Origin: Brachybacterium sp. P6-10-X1
GTDB lineage: Bacteria > Actinomycetota > Actinomycetes > Actinomycetales > Dermabacteraceae
Direction of reading: 5' to 3'
Length of the DNA: 64,000 bases
Assembly (NCBI RefSeq): GCF_001969445.1
Contig: NZ_CP017297.1
Location: 1,364,001-1,428,000, forward strand
Part shown: in pieces, positions 1 to 9,505 of the stretch
How positions within the stretch are numbered: position 1 is the stretch's first letter
How the letters are laid out: the number at the start of each line of letters is the position of its first letter
Made by a program: the position numbers and the translations under genes
The notes under the pieces: generated by a model
The model's input: only the letters and a program-made list of their open reading frames with translations
The model's database searches: none
What the model was told of the DNA's origin: nothing

Positions 1-653
1 CAGCGCGGGGCCGAGATGTCCTCGAGGTTGATGCCGGCGAAGACGGGGGCGATCGCCTTGACGTGGGCGACGATCTCGTCGACCGAGTGCGCGTCCAGGC
101 AGATCGGGAAGGCGTCGATGTCGGCGAAGCGCTTGAACAGGGCCGCCTTGCCCTCCATCACCGGCATCGCGGCGAGCGGGCCGAGGTCGCCCAGCCCCAG
201 GATCGCGGTGCCGTCCGAGACGACCGCGACGGTGTTGCGCTTGATGGTCAGACGGCGGGCGTCGTCAGGGTTCTCCGCGATCGCCTTGACCACGCGGGCC
301 ACCCCGGGGGTGTAGACCATCGAGAGGTCGTCGCGGTGACGGATCGGGACCTTCGACTCGATCTTCAGCTTGCCGCCGAGGTGGGCGAGGAAGGTGCGGT
401 CGGAGACCTTGCCGAGCTCGACGCCCTCGATGTCCTTGAGGTCCTCGACGACCTCCATGGCGTGGTCGTGGCCCGCGGTGAGGACGGTGACGTCGGCCCT
501 CATCCGCTCCGGCCCGGAGGCGGACACGTCCAGGGCGGTGACGGTGCCCCCGTGTCTCTCGATGCGGCCGGTGATGTCGCTGACGGCTGCGGAGCGCGCC
601 GCGAATTCGAGTCGGATCGTGATGGAGTAGCTCACGGATGGCAACGGTGACAT
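1..653 (-). CDS. NAD-dependent malic enzyme with N-terminal ACT-like domain (C-terminus outside window)
   Basis: This is the N-terminal 217 residues of a malic enzyme; the rest lies beyond position 1. The family decarboxylates malate to pyruvate with reduction of NAD(P). The first ~80 residues look like an ACT-type ligand-binding domain. The catalytic part then begins with YTPGVARV, the run [19 protein letters not shown], and [14 protein letters not shown], all family hallmarks. The start is the ATG at 653 ([10 protein letters not shown]), which places the ACT beta strand right after it. The next gene upstream lies 153 bp away, so it is probably transcribed on its own. The malolactic versus malic subtype cannot be decided from this fragment. 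Confidence 0.9.
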   Translation of the reverse strand, partial: MSPLPSVSYSITIRLEFAARSAAVSDITGRIERHGGTVTALDVSASGPERMRADVTVLTAGHDHAMEVVEDLKDIEGVELGKVSDRTFLAHLGGKLKIESKVPIRHRDDLSMVYTPGVARVVKAIAENPDDARRLTIKRNTVAVVSDGTAILGLGDLGPLAAMPVMEGKAALFKRFADIDAFPICLDAHSVDEIVAHVKAIAPVFAGINLEDISAPR

Positions 654-806
654 GACCCCAGCTTAACGACGCCGGGGCACCTCGGGGACACGCCGCACCG
701 AGGAGGACGAGGACGACGATGTCGGGGGCCTGCGAGGCCCCGGCACCGACGTCCTCTCGCGCAGGGATCAGCTCCCGCAGCGCACGGTCGGTGCACGGCT
801 CGGCAC

Positions 807-1409
807 TCAGCCCGTGTACGGCTCGACGTCGTCGGAGTAGCGGTCCCAGAGGGCCCGGGCGGTGGCGACCTGCTGCCCGTAGCGCTCGGGGTGCGCGGAG
901 CCCTGCACCAGTTGGGCGACGGCGCCGACATCCCAGGACGCGTAGTCGGGGGCGGCTTGGAGCAGGCCGGGAGCGGCGGCGTGCTCCCCGACCCCGAGGA
1001 AGGCCTCGATCGCGAGCTTCTTGTGCCGCACCTCGTCGTAGCTGCCCCAGCCCATGGACGGGCGCTGCTGGAACAGGCCGCCGGAGTCGGCATCGACGGC
1101 GGGCTCGTAGTTGTACAGCCACGATTCGACGATCGCGGTGGCCAGCGCGATCGTGGCCGCTTCCTCGCCCAGGTCGTGGCCCGTGACCACGGCGATGACG
1201 AACTTCGCGTTCTCGACCTGCCAGTCGTCCATGGCGTCGATCGCGAAGCCTTCCAGGGTCTCCGGGCGCGTCATGAACTCCTCCGTCCACTCCTGCTCCG
1301 CCGCCGAGGCGGGCGCGACGGTAGCGGCGGTCGTCGCGGCGGCGAGGCCGAGGACGCCGGTGGCGAAGAGAGTCCGACGGGACAGTGGGGTGTTCAGTGT
1401 GCTGGTCAT
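807..1409 (-). CDS. Tat-exported lysozyme-like protein
   Basis: A 200-residue secreted protein. The N-terminus has a twin-arginine signal (SRRTLFATGVLGLAAA) ending near APASA-AE, so export through Tat and release outside the membrane are expected. The mature part contains TAIVESWLYNYEPAVD and GGLFQQRPSMGWG. The latter resembles the SxGLFQQRPSQGWG block of actinobacterial lysozyme/transglycosylase-like proteins, and the Glu in IVES is a candidate catalytic acid. I chose the ATG at 1409 because it directly precedes the signal peptide; an upstream in-frame start adds a 21-residue basic stretch with no role. Enzyme activity is inferred from motif memory only. Confidence 0.7.
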   Translation of the reverse strand: MTSTLNTPLSRRTLFATGVLGLAAATTAATVAPASAAEQEWTEEFMTRPETLEGFAIDAMDDWQVENAKFVIAVVTGHDLGEEAATIALATAIVESWLYNYEPAVDADSGGLFQQRPSMGWGSYDEVRHKKLAIEAFLGVGEHAAAPGLLQAAPDYASWDVGAVAQLVQGSAHPERYGQQVATARALWDRYSDDVEPYTG

Positions 1410-1833
1410 ACAGTGAATCCTTCGGAGGTCCGGGGGCCGTGGGCACCGCCCGGGTGCTCCGGGCCGTGCCAACGTAACGATGCGATCACGGCGTGAAAAG
1501 ACCCCCGACGCCCCACCGGACGACGCGAGCCATGAGCCTTTGGGTGATCATGACCGGAACCCCACCGGCCGCAGATGTGGTGTGGGACCGCGTCGTCCCC
1601 GGTCGTCGCTCCGTCGGCGCTCGGGGCGGACCGACGGTGACGTCGGCGGCGCGTCGGCGTCACGACCGAGGAGACTGAAATGTAAAAGTTCTGCAAGGTG
1701 ACCGCACGGACACAGGTTCCGTGCCCCACACCACGCCGGGGCCGTCCGAGCGCGGGCTTCGGGCCGCTGGTTCAGAGGCCGCTGTGGTCAGGGGCCACTG
1801 GTTCAGGGGCCGCCGGTTCAGGGGCCGCTGTGG
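1410..1833. other. 424-bp gene-free interval upstream of the Tat-secreted protein
   Basis: No credible coding sequence. It should hold the promoter of the leftward gene at 1409; a comparatively AT-rich patch near 1670-1695 is the only promoter-like composition I see. Its right end is occupied by the degenerate tandem repeat described separately. Confidence 0.5.
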
Positions 1834-1838
1834 TCAGG
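1769..1838. repeat. 15-16 bp degenerate tandem repeat across the hrpA stop codon
   Basis: Five units of the type GGTTCAGGGGCCGC(TGT). The TCA trinucleotide (TGA stop on the minus strand) recurs at 1772, 1788, 1803, 1818 and 1834; the last one is the actual hrpA stop codon. Confidence 0.8.
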
Positions 1839-4800
1839 ACAGGGCGGAGATCGCCTTGCGGATCCGCTTGTCCGAGACCGTCTGCTTCGTGCCCAACGTC
1901 TGGGCGAACAGGCTCACACGCAGCTCCTGCAGCAGCCAGTCGATCTCCTGGACGTCCCGCTCGGTGCGCCGAGGGGCCGACAGCCGTGCGCGCACGCCGG
2001 CCCAGTACTGCTCGAGGTCGGCGATCTGCCAGGCCAGCTGCTCGTCGCGCCGGGGATTCTCCGGCAGCTTCTCCAGCCGGACCCGATCGGCCTCGAGATA
2101 CCGGGACAGATCCGGCAGGTGCTCCAGCCCCGTGCGGGAGATGAAGCCGTCCCCGAGCAGAGCGGCGGCGTGCTCGCGGATCCGCGTGAGGTGGGAGAGC
2201 ACCGACAGCGAGGGCACCCGGGCGAGCTCCTTGTGGAGCCGGGCCCCGACGGCGAGCGCCGACGCGGCGTCCTTGACGGCCCGGGCGGCGAGAGCGTCGT
2301 GCTCGTCGCGGACCCGGGCCAGCAGGGCGTCGTACTCGGCGCGGGTGCGCACCCGCGCATCGCCGACGAGATGGATGGTCGCGGCGCGGGAGGCATCGGC
2401 CAGCAGCGCCGCGGTCGAGGCGTAGTCGGAACCCGCGACGGCGAGCTTGGTGGGGTTCGGCAGCGCATTCAGCACGGCGGGCAGATCGGTGCCCAGCTCG
2501 CGGTCCAGCAGGGCGATGACGCCGTCGCGGTGGGCGAGGGCCTGTTCGTCGGCCGTGGAAAGAACCGCGAGGTCCACCCGCTGCAGCTGCCCGTCCTCCG
2601 CACGGCGAGCCACCAACGCCGGATAACCGGTGACCTTGAGCCCGCCGACGGTGGACTCGTGCACGTTCGGCACGCCGGCCTCGGGGAAAGTGGCCAGGTC
2701 GCAGCGGGCCACGTCGTCCCCGCGGGAGGAGACGGAGGCGTCCACGCGCTGCTTCAGCCGTCCCCGGAGCGTCTCGAGGTCGTCGCCCGCGCCGATCTGC
2801 TTGCCCCGGGTGTCCACCACGCGGAAGTGCATCCGCAGATGCCCCGGGAGCTTCGACAGGTCGAACTCCGGGCCGTACAGCTCCAGGTCGTCGGGCACGC
2901 CGGGCAGCGCGACCAGCTCGTCGGCGACCGCCTCGAGGAAGGGTTCACCGGCGTCGGGGTCGTCGTCGTGCAACCGCGCGGCGACGGCCTTGGCCCTCTC
3001 GGGAGCAGGCACCAGGTGGCGTCGGATCACCTTGGGCAGCGAGCGGATCAGCTCCGTGATCAGCTCCTCGCGCATCCCCGGCACCAGCCAGTCCAGTCCG
3101 CGGGTCCGGACCCGGTTGAGGACGTCGAGCGGGATCGTGGCGGTGACGCCGTCGGGCCCCCGCCCCCCGACGTCGCCGAAGGAGTAGCTCAGCGGCAGCG
3201 TAATGTCCCCTTGCACCCAGGTATCGGGGAAATCGGCCAGGATCGCCTCACGGGCGTCCTCGTCGGCGGCCAGCAGGTCCTGCTCCGTGAGCGTGAGCAG
3301 GTCCGGGCTCTCGTGGCGCTGCGTCTTCCACCAGGAGTCGAAGTGCGCCCCGGAGACGACGTCCTTCGGGACTCGTTCGTCGTAGAAGCGGAACAATTGC
3401 TCGTCGGAGATCAACAGGTCCCGGCGCCGCGCCTTCGCCTCGAGCTCCTCGAGCTCGGCGATCAGCGCGCGGTTGTCGCGGAAGAAGTGGTGGCGGGTGC
3501 GCCAATCGCCCTCGATCAGCGCGTGCTGGAGGAAGATGTCGCGGGCGGCGACGGGGTCGACGCGGCCGTAGCCGACGACGCGGTCGGCGATGATCGGCAC
3601 CCCGTAGAGGCTGACCTTCTCATGGGCCATGGCAGAAGCGCGTTTCGAGGACCAGTGCGGCTGCGAGTAGGAGCGTTTGACGACGTGGGAGCCGGTCTCC
3701 TCCGCCCAGGACGGGTCGATGCGCGCGGCGGTGCGGCCCCAGAGCCGGCTGGTCTCGACCAGCTCGGCGACCATCACGTAGTCGGGGCGCTTCTTGGCCA
3801 GGGCCGATCCCGGCCACAGCATGAAGCGGGCGCCGCGGGCCCCCGTGTACTCGCGGGTGCGGTCATCGACCAGGCCGACGTGGGAGAGCAGCCCGGCCAG
3901 CAGCGCCTGGTGGATCGCCTGCGGGGAGGCGTCGTTCTCGTTCCTGGACAGGTCGGCGTCCCTCGCCATGTCGCGCAGCTGGGCGTGCAGGTCCCACCAT
4001 TCGCGGATCCGCAGGTAGTGGAGGTGCTCGGAGCGCACCTCGCGGCGGAACGCGGAGTTCGACAGCGCCTTGCGGCGGTCCTGGAGGTGGTTCCAGAGGT
4101 TCAGGAAGGCGAGGAAGTCGCTGGTCTCGTCCTCGAAGCGCTTGTGCTTCTCCTTGGCCTGCTGCTCCTGGCCAAGGGGTCGCTCGCGGGGGTCCTGGAT
4201 CGACAGCGCGGCGACGATGATCAGCACCTCGCGCAGAGCGCCGAGTCGGTGGGCCTCGATGAGCATCCGCGCCATCCGCGGGTCCAGCGGGAACCGGGCC
4301 AGGGTGCGGCCGACGCGGGTGAGGCGACGGCCGCCGGGTTCACGCGGGGCGTCCTCGATCGCGCCGAGCTCGTCGAGCAGCCGCACCCCGTCGGTGATGG
4401 CGCGGGTGGCCGGTGGCTCCACGAAGGGGAAGTACTCCACGTCCCCGAGGCCCAGCGACGTCATCAGCAGCACCACGGAGGCGAGCGAGGTGCGCAGGAT
4501 CTCCGGCTCGGTGAACTCGTCGCGCGCCGCGAAGTCCTCCTCGGAGTACAGGCGGATCGCGATGCCGGGGGCGGTGCGTCCCGAGCGGCCGGAGCGCTGG
4601 TTCGCGCTGGCCTGCGAGATCGGTTCGATCGGCAGGCGCTGGACCTTGGTGCGCTGGGAGTAGCGCGAGATGCGGGCCAGCCCGGAATCGATGACGTAGG
4701 TGATCCCCGGGACCGTCAGGGAGGTCTCGGCGACGTTGGTGGACAGGATGATGCGACGGTAGGTGCCCGCCGGCGGCGGGGAGAAGATCTTCTGCTGGTC

Positions 4801-5703
4801 CTGGGCGGACAGCCGCCCGAACAGCGGCAGCACCTCGACCGGCAGGGCCGCCCTGCCCCTCGTGCCGCGGTCGAGGTGGGCGGTCACGGCCTCGGAGATC
4901 TCACGGATCTCGCGCTCGCCCGGCAGGAAGACGAGCATGTCGCCGGGCCCCTCGGCGGCGAGCTCGTCGACCGCATCGATGACGGCCTGGGTGAGGTCGC
5001 GCTCGGTGGAGTGGATGTCCTCGAGCTCGTCGTCCTCGTCCAGGTCCGCCTCGAGCACCAGCGGGCGGTAGAGGATGTCCACCGGATAGGTGCGGCCGGA
5101 GACCTCGATGATCGGGGCGGGGTCCAGCTCGCCCGAGGGCCGGCGGGAGCCGAAGTGCTCGGCGAACCGCTCCGGGTCGATCGTCGCCGAGGTGATGATG
5201 ATCTTCAGGTCAGGGCGCCGGGGCAGGATCTGGCGCAGGTAGCCGAGGATCACGTCGATGTTCAACGACCGCTCGTGGGCCTCGTCGATGATGATCGCGT
5301 CGTAGCGCTTCAGCAGGCGGTCGCGGCCGATCTCGGCGAGCAGGATGCCGTCGGTCATGAGCTTCAGCCGGGTGCCGCGGGCGGTCTGCTTGGTGAAGCG
5401 GACCTGGAAGCCGACGGCTCCCTCCCCCAGGGTCTGGCCGAGCTCGCTCGTGATGCGCTGGGCGACCGAGCGGGCGGCGATCCGCCGCGGCTGGGTATGA
5501 CCGATCAGCCGGCCGTCGGTCCCGTAGCCCATCTCGAGCAGCATCTTCGGGATCTGGGTGGTCTTGCCGGAGCCCGTGGCACCGGCGATCACGGTCACCT
5601 GGTTCTGCGCGATCGCGTCCATGATGTCCTCGCGGCGTCCGGAGACGGGCAGCTCGGCGGGATAGGACAGGCGCAGGTCGGGGCTCGGGGAGGGCGTGGT
5701 CAT
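1834..5703 (-). CDS. hrpA: DEAH-box ATP-dependent RNA helicase HrpA
   Basis: The 1289-residue product has full length for the bacterial HrpA family (E. coli HrpA is about 1300). Walker A is GATGSGKTT at residues 41-49, motif II is DEAH at 140-143 (IIIDEAHERSLN), motif III is SATID, and the QRSGRSGRTAPG arginine-finger block follows near residue 370. Helicase-associated HA2, OB and the long C-terminal DUF3418-like half come after. The family unwinds RNA and rescues stalled or collided ribosomes in the cytoplasm. The start at 5703 (MTTPSPSP) gives a short lead-in to the helicase core. It is divergent from tdh, with 207 bp between. Confidence 0.95.
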   Translation of the reverse strand: MTTPSPSPDLRLSYPAELPVSGRREDIMDAIAQNQVTVIAGATGSGKTTQIPKMLLEMGYGTDGRLIGHTQPRRIAARSVAQRITSELGQTLGEGAVGFQVRFTKQTARGTRLKLMTDGILLAEIGRDRLLKRYDAIIIDEAHERSLNIDVILGYLRQILPRRPDLKIIITSATIDPERFAEHFGSRRPSGELDPAPIIEVSGRTYPVDILYRPLVLEADLDEDDELEDIHSTERDLTQAVIDAVDELAAEGPGDMLVFLPGEREIREISEAVTAHLDRGTRGRAALPVEVLPLFGRLSAQDQQKIFSPPPAGTYRRIILSTNVAETSLTVPGITYVIDSGLARISRYSQRTKVQRLPIEPISQASANQRSGRSGRTAPGIAIRLYSEEDFAARDEFTEPEILRTSLASVVLLMTSLGLGDVEYFPFVEPPATRAITDGVRLLDELGAIEDAPREPGGRRLTRVGRTLARFPLDPRMARMLIEAHRLGALREVLIIVAALSIQDPRERPLGQEQQAKEKHKRFEDETSDFLAFLNLWNHLQDRRKALSNSAFRREVRSEHLHYLRIREWWDLHAQLRDMARDADLSRNENDASPQAIHQALLAGLLSHVGLVDDRTREYTGARGARFMLWPGSALAKKRPDYVMVAELVETSRLWGRTAARIDPSWAEETGSHVVKRSYSQPHWSSKRASAMAHEKVSLYGVPIIADRVVGYGRVDPVAARDIFLQHALIEGDWRTRHHFFRDNRALIAELEELEAKARRRDLLISDEQLFRFYDERVPKDVVSGAHFDSWWKTQRHESPDLLTLTEQDLLAADEDAREAILADFPDTWVQGDITLPLSYSFGDVGGRGPDGVTATIPLDVLNRVRTRGLDWLVPGMREELITELIRSLPKVIRRHLVPAPERAKAVAARLHDDDPDAGEPFLEAVADELVALPGVPDDLELYGPEFDLSKLPGHLRMHFRVVDTRGKQIGAGDDLETLRGRLKQRVDASVSSRGDDVARCDLATFPEAGVPNVHESTVGGLKVTGYPALVARRAEDGQLQRVDLAVLSTADEQALAHRDGVIALLDRELGTDLPAVLNALPNPTKLAVAGSDYASTAALLADASRAATIHLVGDARVRTRAEYDALLARVRDEHDALAARAVKDAASALAVGARLHKELARVPSLSVLSHLTRIREHAAALLGDGFISRTGLEHLPDLSRYLEADRVRLEKLPENPRRDEQLAWQIADLEQYWAGVRARLSAPRRTERDVQEIDWLLQELRVSLFAQTLGTKQTVSDKRIRKAISALS

Positions 5704-5800
5704 GGCGGGCCCATTCTACGTGGCCGGGCCGCCCCGGGTCGCGAGCATTTCCCGCGGCCGCCGCGGGACCGTACCGTCCGCCGCCGGGCCTCGCCGTCGA

Positions 5801-5830
5801 CAGCGCGACCGTCGGCAGCGCGACCGTCGG
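5801..5830. repeat. Two perfect copies of a 15-bp unit between hrpA and tdh
   Basis: CAGCGCGACCGTCGG occurs at 5801-5815 and again immediately at 5816-5830, inside the divergent promoter region. Confidence 0.75.
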
Positions 5831-5910
5831 ACGCGGCGCCCGGAGCCGTCTACCATCGGGGGCGGGTCCGCACCGGCGGGCCGACGAGACGGAGGAGGAT
5901 CGCTGCCGCG

Positions 5911-6978
5911 ATGATGCGTGCGCTGCGCAAGACGGAGCCCGGGCCCGGGCTGACGATGGTGGACCTGCCCGAACCGGGCACCGGCCCGCTGGACGTGAAG
6001 ATCCGGGTGCTGCGCGCCGGGATCTGCGGCACGGACCTGCACATCCTGGCCTGGGACTCCTCGGCCGAGGCGATGTGCGACACGGTGCCGTTCACCCCCG
6101 GCCACGAGTTCTACGGTGAGGTCGTGGAGGTCGGGGTGGATGTCACCGATGTGCGGGTCGGGGACCGGGTGTCCGGCGAGGGGCACGTGGTGTGCGGGAC
6201 GTGCCGCAACTGCCGGGCGGGCCGCAAGCAGATGTGCATCCGCACCCGCTCGGTGGGGGTCCAGCGCGACGGGGCTTTCGCCGAGTACGTGGTGATCCCC
6301 CACTTCAACGTGTGGGTCCACGAGCACGACGGCGGCACCGAGCTGATCAGCCCGGAGCTCGGGGCCCTGTTCGACCCCTTCGGCAACGCCGTGCACACCA
6401 CCTTGAAGTTCTCGATCATCGGTGAGGACGTGCTGATCACGGGAGCCGGTCCGATCGGGCAGATGGCCGTGGCGGTCGCCCGCCACGCCGGTGCCCGGTA
6501 CGTCGCCGTCACCGACATCGCCCCGCACCGCCTGGCGATGGCCGAGGACAGCGGGGCGGATGCCACGATCGACGTCTCCTCCACCCGGATCCGTCACGCG
6601 CAGGCGGAGCTGGGGATGCGCGAAGGCTTCGACGTGGGCCTGGAGATCTCCGGGCAGCCCCGGGCGCTGCAGGAGATGATCGAGAACATGAACCACGGCG
6701 GGAAGATCTCGCTGCTGGGGCTGCCCTCGCAGAGCTTCGAGATCGACTGGACGATGGTCGTCACCCGCATGCTCACCCTGCAGGGCATCTACGGTCGGGA
6801 GATGTACGAGACCTGGAACGCGATGTCGGCGATGCTGACCAGCTCGCCCGCGCTGCGCACGAAGGTCACCCGCACCGTGACCGACGTGATCCCCGCGGCG
6901 GACTTCGCCCGCGGTTACGAGGTCGCCCGCACCGGCGACGGCGGCAAGGTGCTGCTGGACTGGGAGAACCTCGGCTGA
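5911..6978 (+). CDS. tdh: L-threonine 3-dehydrogenase
   Basis: A zinc-dependent medium-chain dehydrogenase that oxidises threonine to 2-amino-3-ketobutyrate using NAD+. The product is 355 residues. Catalytic zinc ligands lie in AGICGTDLHI and GHEFYGEV, the structural zinc cysteines in CGTCRNCRAGRKQMC, and the Rossmann glycine motif is GAGPIGQMAVAVA. The ATG at 5911 follows a purine-rich GGAGGAGGA (5891-5899); the next codon is also ATG, so the start could be 5914. The longer open frame upstream is antisense to hrpA and not part of the gene. kbl follows 101 bp later and uses the product. Confidence 0.95.
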   Translation: MMRALRKTEPGPGLTMVDLPEPGTGPLDVKIRVLRAGICGTDLHILAWDSSAEAMCDTVPFTPGHEFYGEVVEVGVDVTDVRVGDRVSGEGHVVCGTCRNCRAGRKQMCIRTRSVGVQRDGAFAEYVVIPHFNVWVHEHDGGTELISPELGALFDPFGNAVHTTLKFSIIGEDVLITGAGPIGQMAVAVARHAGARYVAVTDIAPHRLAMAEDSGADATIDVSSTRIRHAQAELGMREGFDVGLEISGQPRALQEMIENMNHGGKISLLGLPSQSFEIDWTMVVTRMLTLQGIYGREMYETWNAMSAMLTSSPALRTKVTRTVTDVIPAADFARGYEVARTGDGGKVLLDWENLG

Positions 6979-7079
6979 CGCGGTCGCTCGCGTCGCTCGC
7001 CGCGTCCGGCTCCGTGCCCACTGCGCTCCTCCACCCGCCTCGTCCCCACACCTGATCGACCCCGAACGGAAGGATCCCC

Positions 7080-8294
7080 GTGTACACGGACCTCAAGGAC
7101 CAGCTGACCGCCGAGCTCGCCGAGATCGAGCAGGCCGGCACCTTCAAGCACGAGCGCATCATCTCCACCCCGCAGTCCGGGCGCATCACGGCCGCCGCGA
7201 TGGGCCGCGGCGGCGCCGAGGTGCTGAACTTCTGCGCGAACAACTATCTGGGCCTGGCCGACCATCCCGACCTGGTGAACGCCGCGAAGCAGGCGCTGGA
7301 CGAGCGCGGCTTCGGGATGGCCTCGGTGCGGTTCATCTGCGGCACCCAGGATCTCCACCTTCAGCTGGAGCGGGAGGTCTCCGCCTTCCTCGGCACCGAG
7401 GAGACCATCCTGTTCTCCTCCTGCTTCGACGCCAACGGGGCCGTGTTCGAGCCGCTGTTCGGCAAGGACGATGCGATCATCTCCGATGAGCTGAACCATG
7501 CCTCCCTGATCGACGGGATCCGCCTGTCCAAGGCGGCCCGCTACCGGTACCGCAACGCCGACCTCGAGGATCTCCGCGCCCAGCTGGAGGCCACCCGTAC
7601 CCAGAACGGCGGCGCCGGGGCGCGGCGCACGATCATCGTCACCGATGGCGTGTTCTCCATGGACGGTTTCCTCGCCCCGCTGCCGGGGATCTGTGATCTG
7701 GCCGACGAGTACGGCGCGCTGGTGATGGTCGACGACTCCCACGCCGTCGGCTTCATGGGCGCCACCGGCGCCGGCACGCCGGAGCATTTCGGGGTCTCCG
7801 ACAGGGTGGACATCTACACCGGCACGTTCGGCAAGGCTCTCGGCGGTGCCAGCGGCGGCTACGTCTCCGCCCGCGCCGAGATCGTCGCGATGCTGCGTCA
7901 GAAGGGCCGCCCCTACCTGTTCTCCAACTCCCTGGCTCCCGCGATCGTCGCCGCGACGCTCACCGCGCTGGAGCTGGTCGCCGGCAGCGCCGAGCTGCGC
8001 ACGAAGCTGTTCGACAACGCCGAGCTGTTCCGCCGGCGGATGAGCGAGGAGGGCTTCGAGCTGCTTCCCGGCGAGCACGCGATCGTGCCCGTGATGTTCG
8101 GCGACGCCGCGCTGGCCGGGAAGGTCGCCGATGCGATGCTGGCCCACGGCGTGTTCGTCACGGCCTTCTCCTATCCCGTGGTCCCCCAGGGCAAGGCCCG
8201 CATCCGCGTCCAGCTCTCCGCCTCGCACACCGAGTCCGACGTCGAGGCCGCGGTCCAGGCGTTCGTCGCCTCCCGCGCCGCCGTGCAGAGCTGA
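7080..8294 (+). CDS. kbl: Glycine C-acetyltransferase (2-amino-3-ketobutyrate CoA ligase)
   Basis: A PLP enzyme that cleaves 2-amino-3-ketobutyrate with CoA to glycine and acetyl-CoA, the second step of threonine catabolism after Tdh. The length of 404 aa is normal for the family. [11 protein letters not shown] (PLP contacts) and [13 protein letters not shown] (Schiff-base lysine) are both present. It starts with GTG, preceded by a GGAAGG ribosome-binding site. Tdh and Kbl act on consecutive intermediates and are almost certainly co-transcribed. An imperfect hairpin follows the stop. Confidence 0.95.
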   Translation: MYTDLKDQLTAELAEIEQAGTFKHERIISTPQSGRITAAAMGRGGAEVLNFCANNYLGLADHPDLVNAAKQALDERGFGMASVRFICGTQDLHLQLEREVSAFLGTEETILFSSCFDANGAVFEPLFGKDDAIISDELNHASLIDGIRLSKAARYRYRNADLEDLRAQLEATRTQNGGAGARRTIIVTDGVFSMDGFLAPLPGICDLADEYGALVMVDDSHAVGFMGATGAGTPEHFGVSDRVDIYTGTFGKALGGASGGYVSARAEIVAMLRQKGRPYLFSNSLAPAIVAATLTALELVAGSAELRTKLFDNAELFRRRMSEEGFELLPGEHAIVPVMFGDAALAGKVADAMLAHGVFVTAFSYPVVPQGKARIRVQLSASHTESDVEAAVQAFVASRAAVQS

Positions 8295-8308
8295 CCCGGC
8301 GGGGCGGA

Positions 8309-8338
8309 CCGCCCGGCCGCACCGCGCGCGCCGGGCGG
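8309..8338 (+). terminator. GC-rich hairpin after kbl
   Basis: CCGCCCGGC (8309-8317) pairs with GCCGGGCGG (8330-8338) across a 12-nt loop. There is no T tract, as is common in high-GC actinomycetes, so its role as a terminator is inferred. Confidence 0.55.
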
Positions 8339-8519
8339 CGACCCCACGTCGAGGGCGGTCCTGCTTCCCGCCCCGGGCCGGGAGCACCACCGGCCGCCGA
8401 GAAGCCCGTCGTGCTCGGTCCCGAGGACGGCGGTGACCGTTCTGCCCCAGGAGGTCGGCGGCAGTTCCGCGGGCATGCCATGCACGATCAGAGGGCACCG
8501 GCCCCGCTACGGTGGGGCG

Positions 8520-9488
8520 ATGCTGGCCCCGGGACTGTCCATGCTGTGGGAATCGACCGATCCGGTCATCGCTCTGCGCAAGCGCTTCGGATTCACCACT
8601 CTCGAGGACGCAGCCGTCTGGGTGGCGGCTGCGCTCGCGGAGACCTGGGACGTCACCGTCCGCTCCTGCCCGCGCCTGGTGATCAGCGATCACAATGCGA
8701 TCGTCTGGGTGGACGGCGACCACGGCGACCTCGTTCTGAAGTGGTCGCGCGCGCGGGAGCGGTTCCCGGCGCTCGAGTCCTCGACCCGGCTGCTGTCCGC
8801 GGTGGCTGCGCTCGGTGTGCCGGTGGCCGCTCCCCTGCCGGCACGGGACGGGCGCGTCCGCGTCGGACTCGAGGGACCGTCCGGGCCGTTGTCAGCCGCC
8901 CTCCTGCCCGAGGTGTCCGGGCAGTGGCTGGACGTCGCCGATCTCGCGGCGGTGCGCTCCGCCGGCAGCACGCTGGCGCAGCTGCATGCGGCGCTGCGGC
9001 CCCTCGAGCATGGTTCGTCGGTGATGGTCTCGCAGGCCCCGACGACGGTCGAGGATCCTGCCCGGCGCCTCGGCCGCTGGATCATCGAGTCCGACCGTGG
9101 GCTCGCGCCGGAGGCCTCCCGTTCTCTCGCGCAGAGACTGACCGACGCCCCTCCGCTCGAGACGGAGCAGCAGCTCGTCCATCACGACTATCGGGCAGCG
9201 AACATCCTGGTGCGCGACTCGACGGTGGTCGGCGTGCTCGATCTCGACGAGATCGAACCGGCCCACCGGGTGGACGACCTCGCCCGGGCCTCGGTCTACC
9301 TCGCCACCCGCTTCACCGACTGGGGGCCGACGCCCAGGTCGGCCCGGACGGCCCTGCGGGAGGGGTACGAGTCCGTCCAGCCGCTGAGCGAGGTGGAGAA
9401 GCGCTGGCTGGAGATCCTCACCCTCTGGTACGGGATCGCCGCGATCCCGCAGGGCGAGGGGCGAGAGGCGTGGACCGACGCCCTGTGA
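8520..9488 (+). CDS. Aminoglycoside phosphotransferase-fold kinase
   Basis: The 322-residue protein has the APH/choline-kinase signature: the catalytic loop LVHHDYRAANILV (HxDxxxxN type) and the metal-binding LDLDEIEPAHRVDDLA. The N-lobe carries DLVLKWSRA, the ATP lysine. I chose the ATG at 8520 (MLAPGLSM), preceded by GGTGGGG, because the extra 29 residues upstream look unstructured. The small-molecule substrate is unknown; many members phosphorylate sugars, choline-like compounds or antibiotics. It stands alone between kbl and a convergent second APH-type gene, and the two are only distant in sequence. Confidence 0.8.
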   Translation: MLAPGLSMLWESTDPVIALRKRFGFTTLEDAAVWVAAALAETWDVTVRSCPRLVISDHNAIVWVDGDHGDLVLKWSRARERFPALESSTRLLSAVAALGVPVAAPLPARDGRVRVGLEGPSGPLSAALLPEVSGQWLDVADLAAVRSAGSTLAQLHAALRPLEHGSSVMVSQAPTTVEDPARRLGRWIIESDRGLAPEASRSLAQRLTDAPPLETEQQLVHHDYRAANILVRDSTVVGVLDLDEIEPAHRVDDLARASVYLATRFTDWGPTPRSARTALREGYESVQPLSEVEKRWLEILTLWYGIAAIPQGEGREAWTDAL

Positions 9489-9505
9489 GCCGGTGTGATC
9501 CCGCG

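Noticed and set aside
2119-5910. Very long open frame on the plus strand across hrpA
   Set aside because: It is antisense to hrpA and arises from GC-rich third positions. Only its end, from 5911, is a real gene (tdh).
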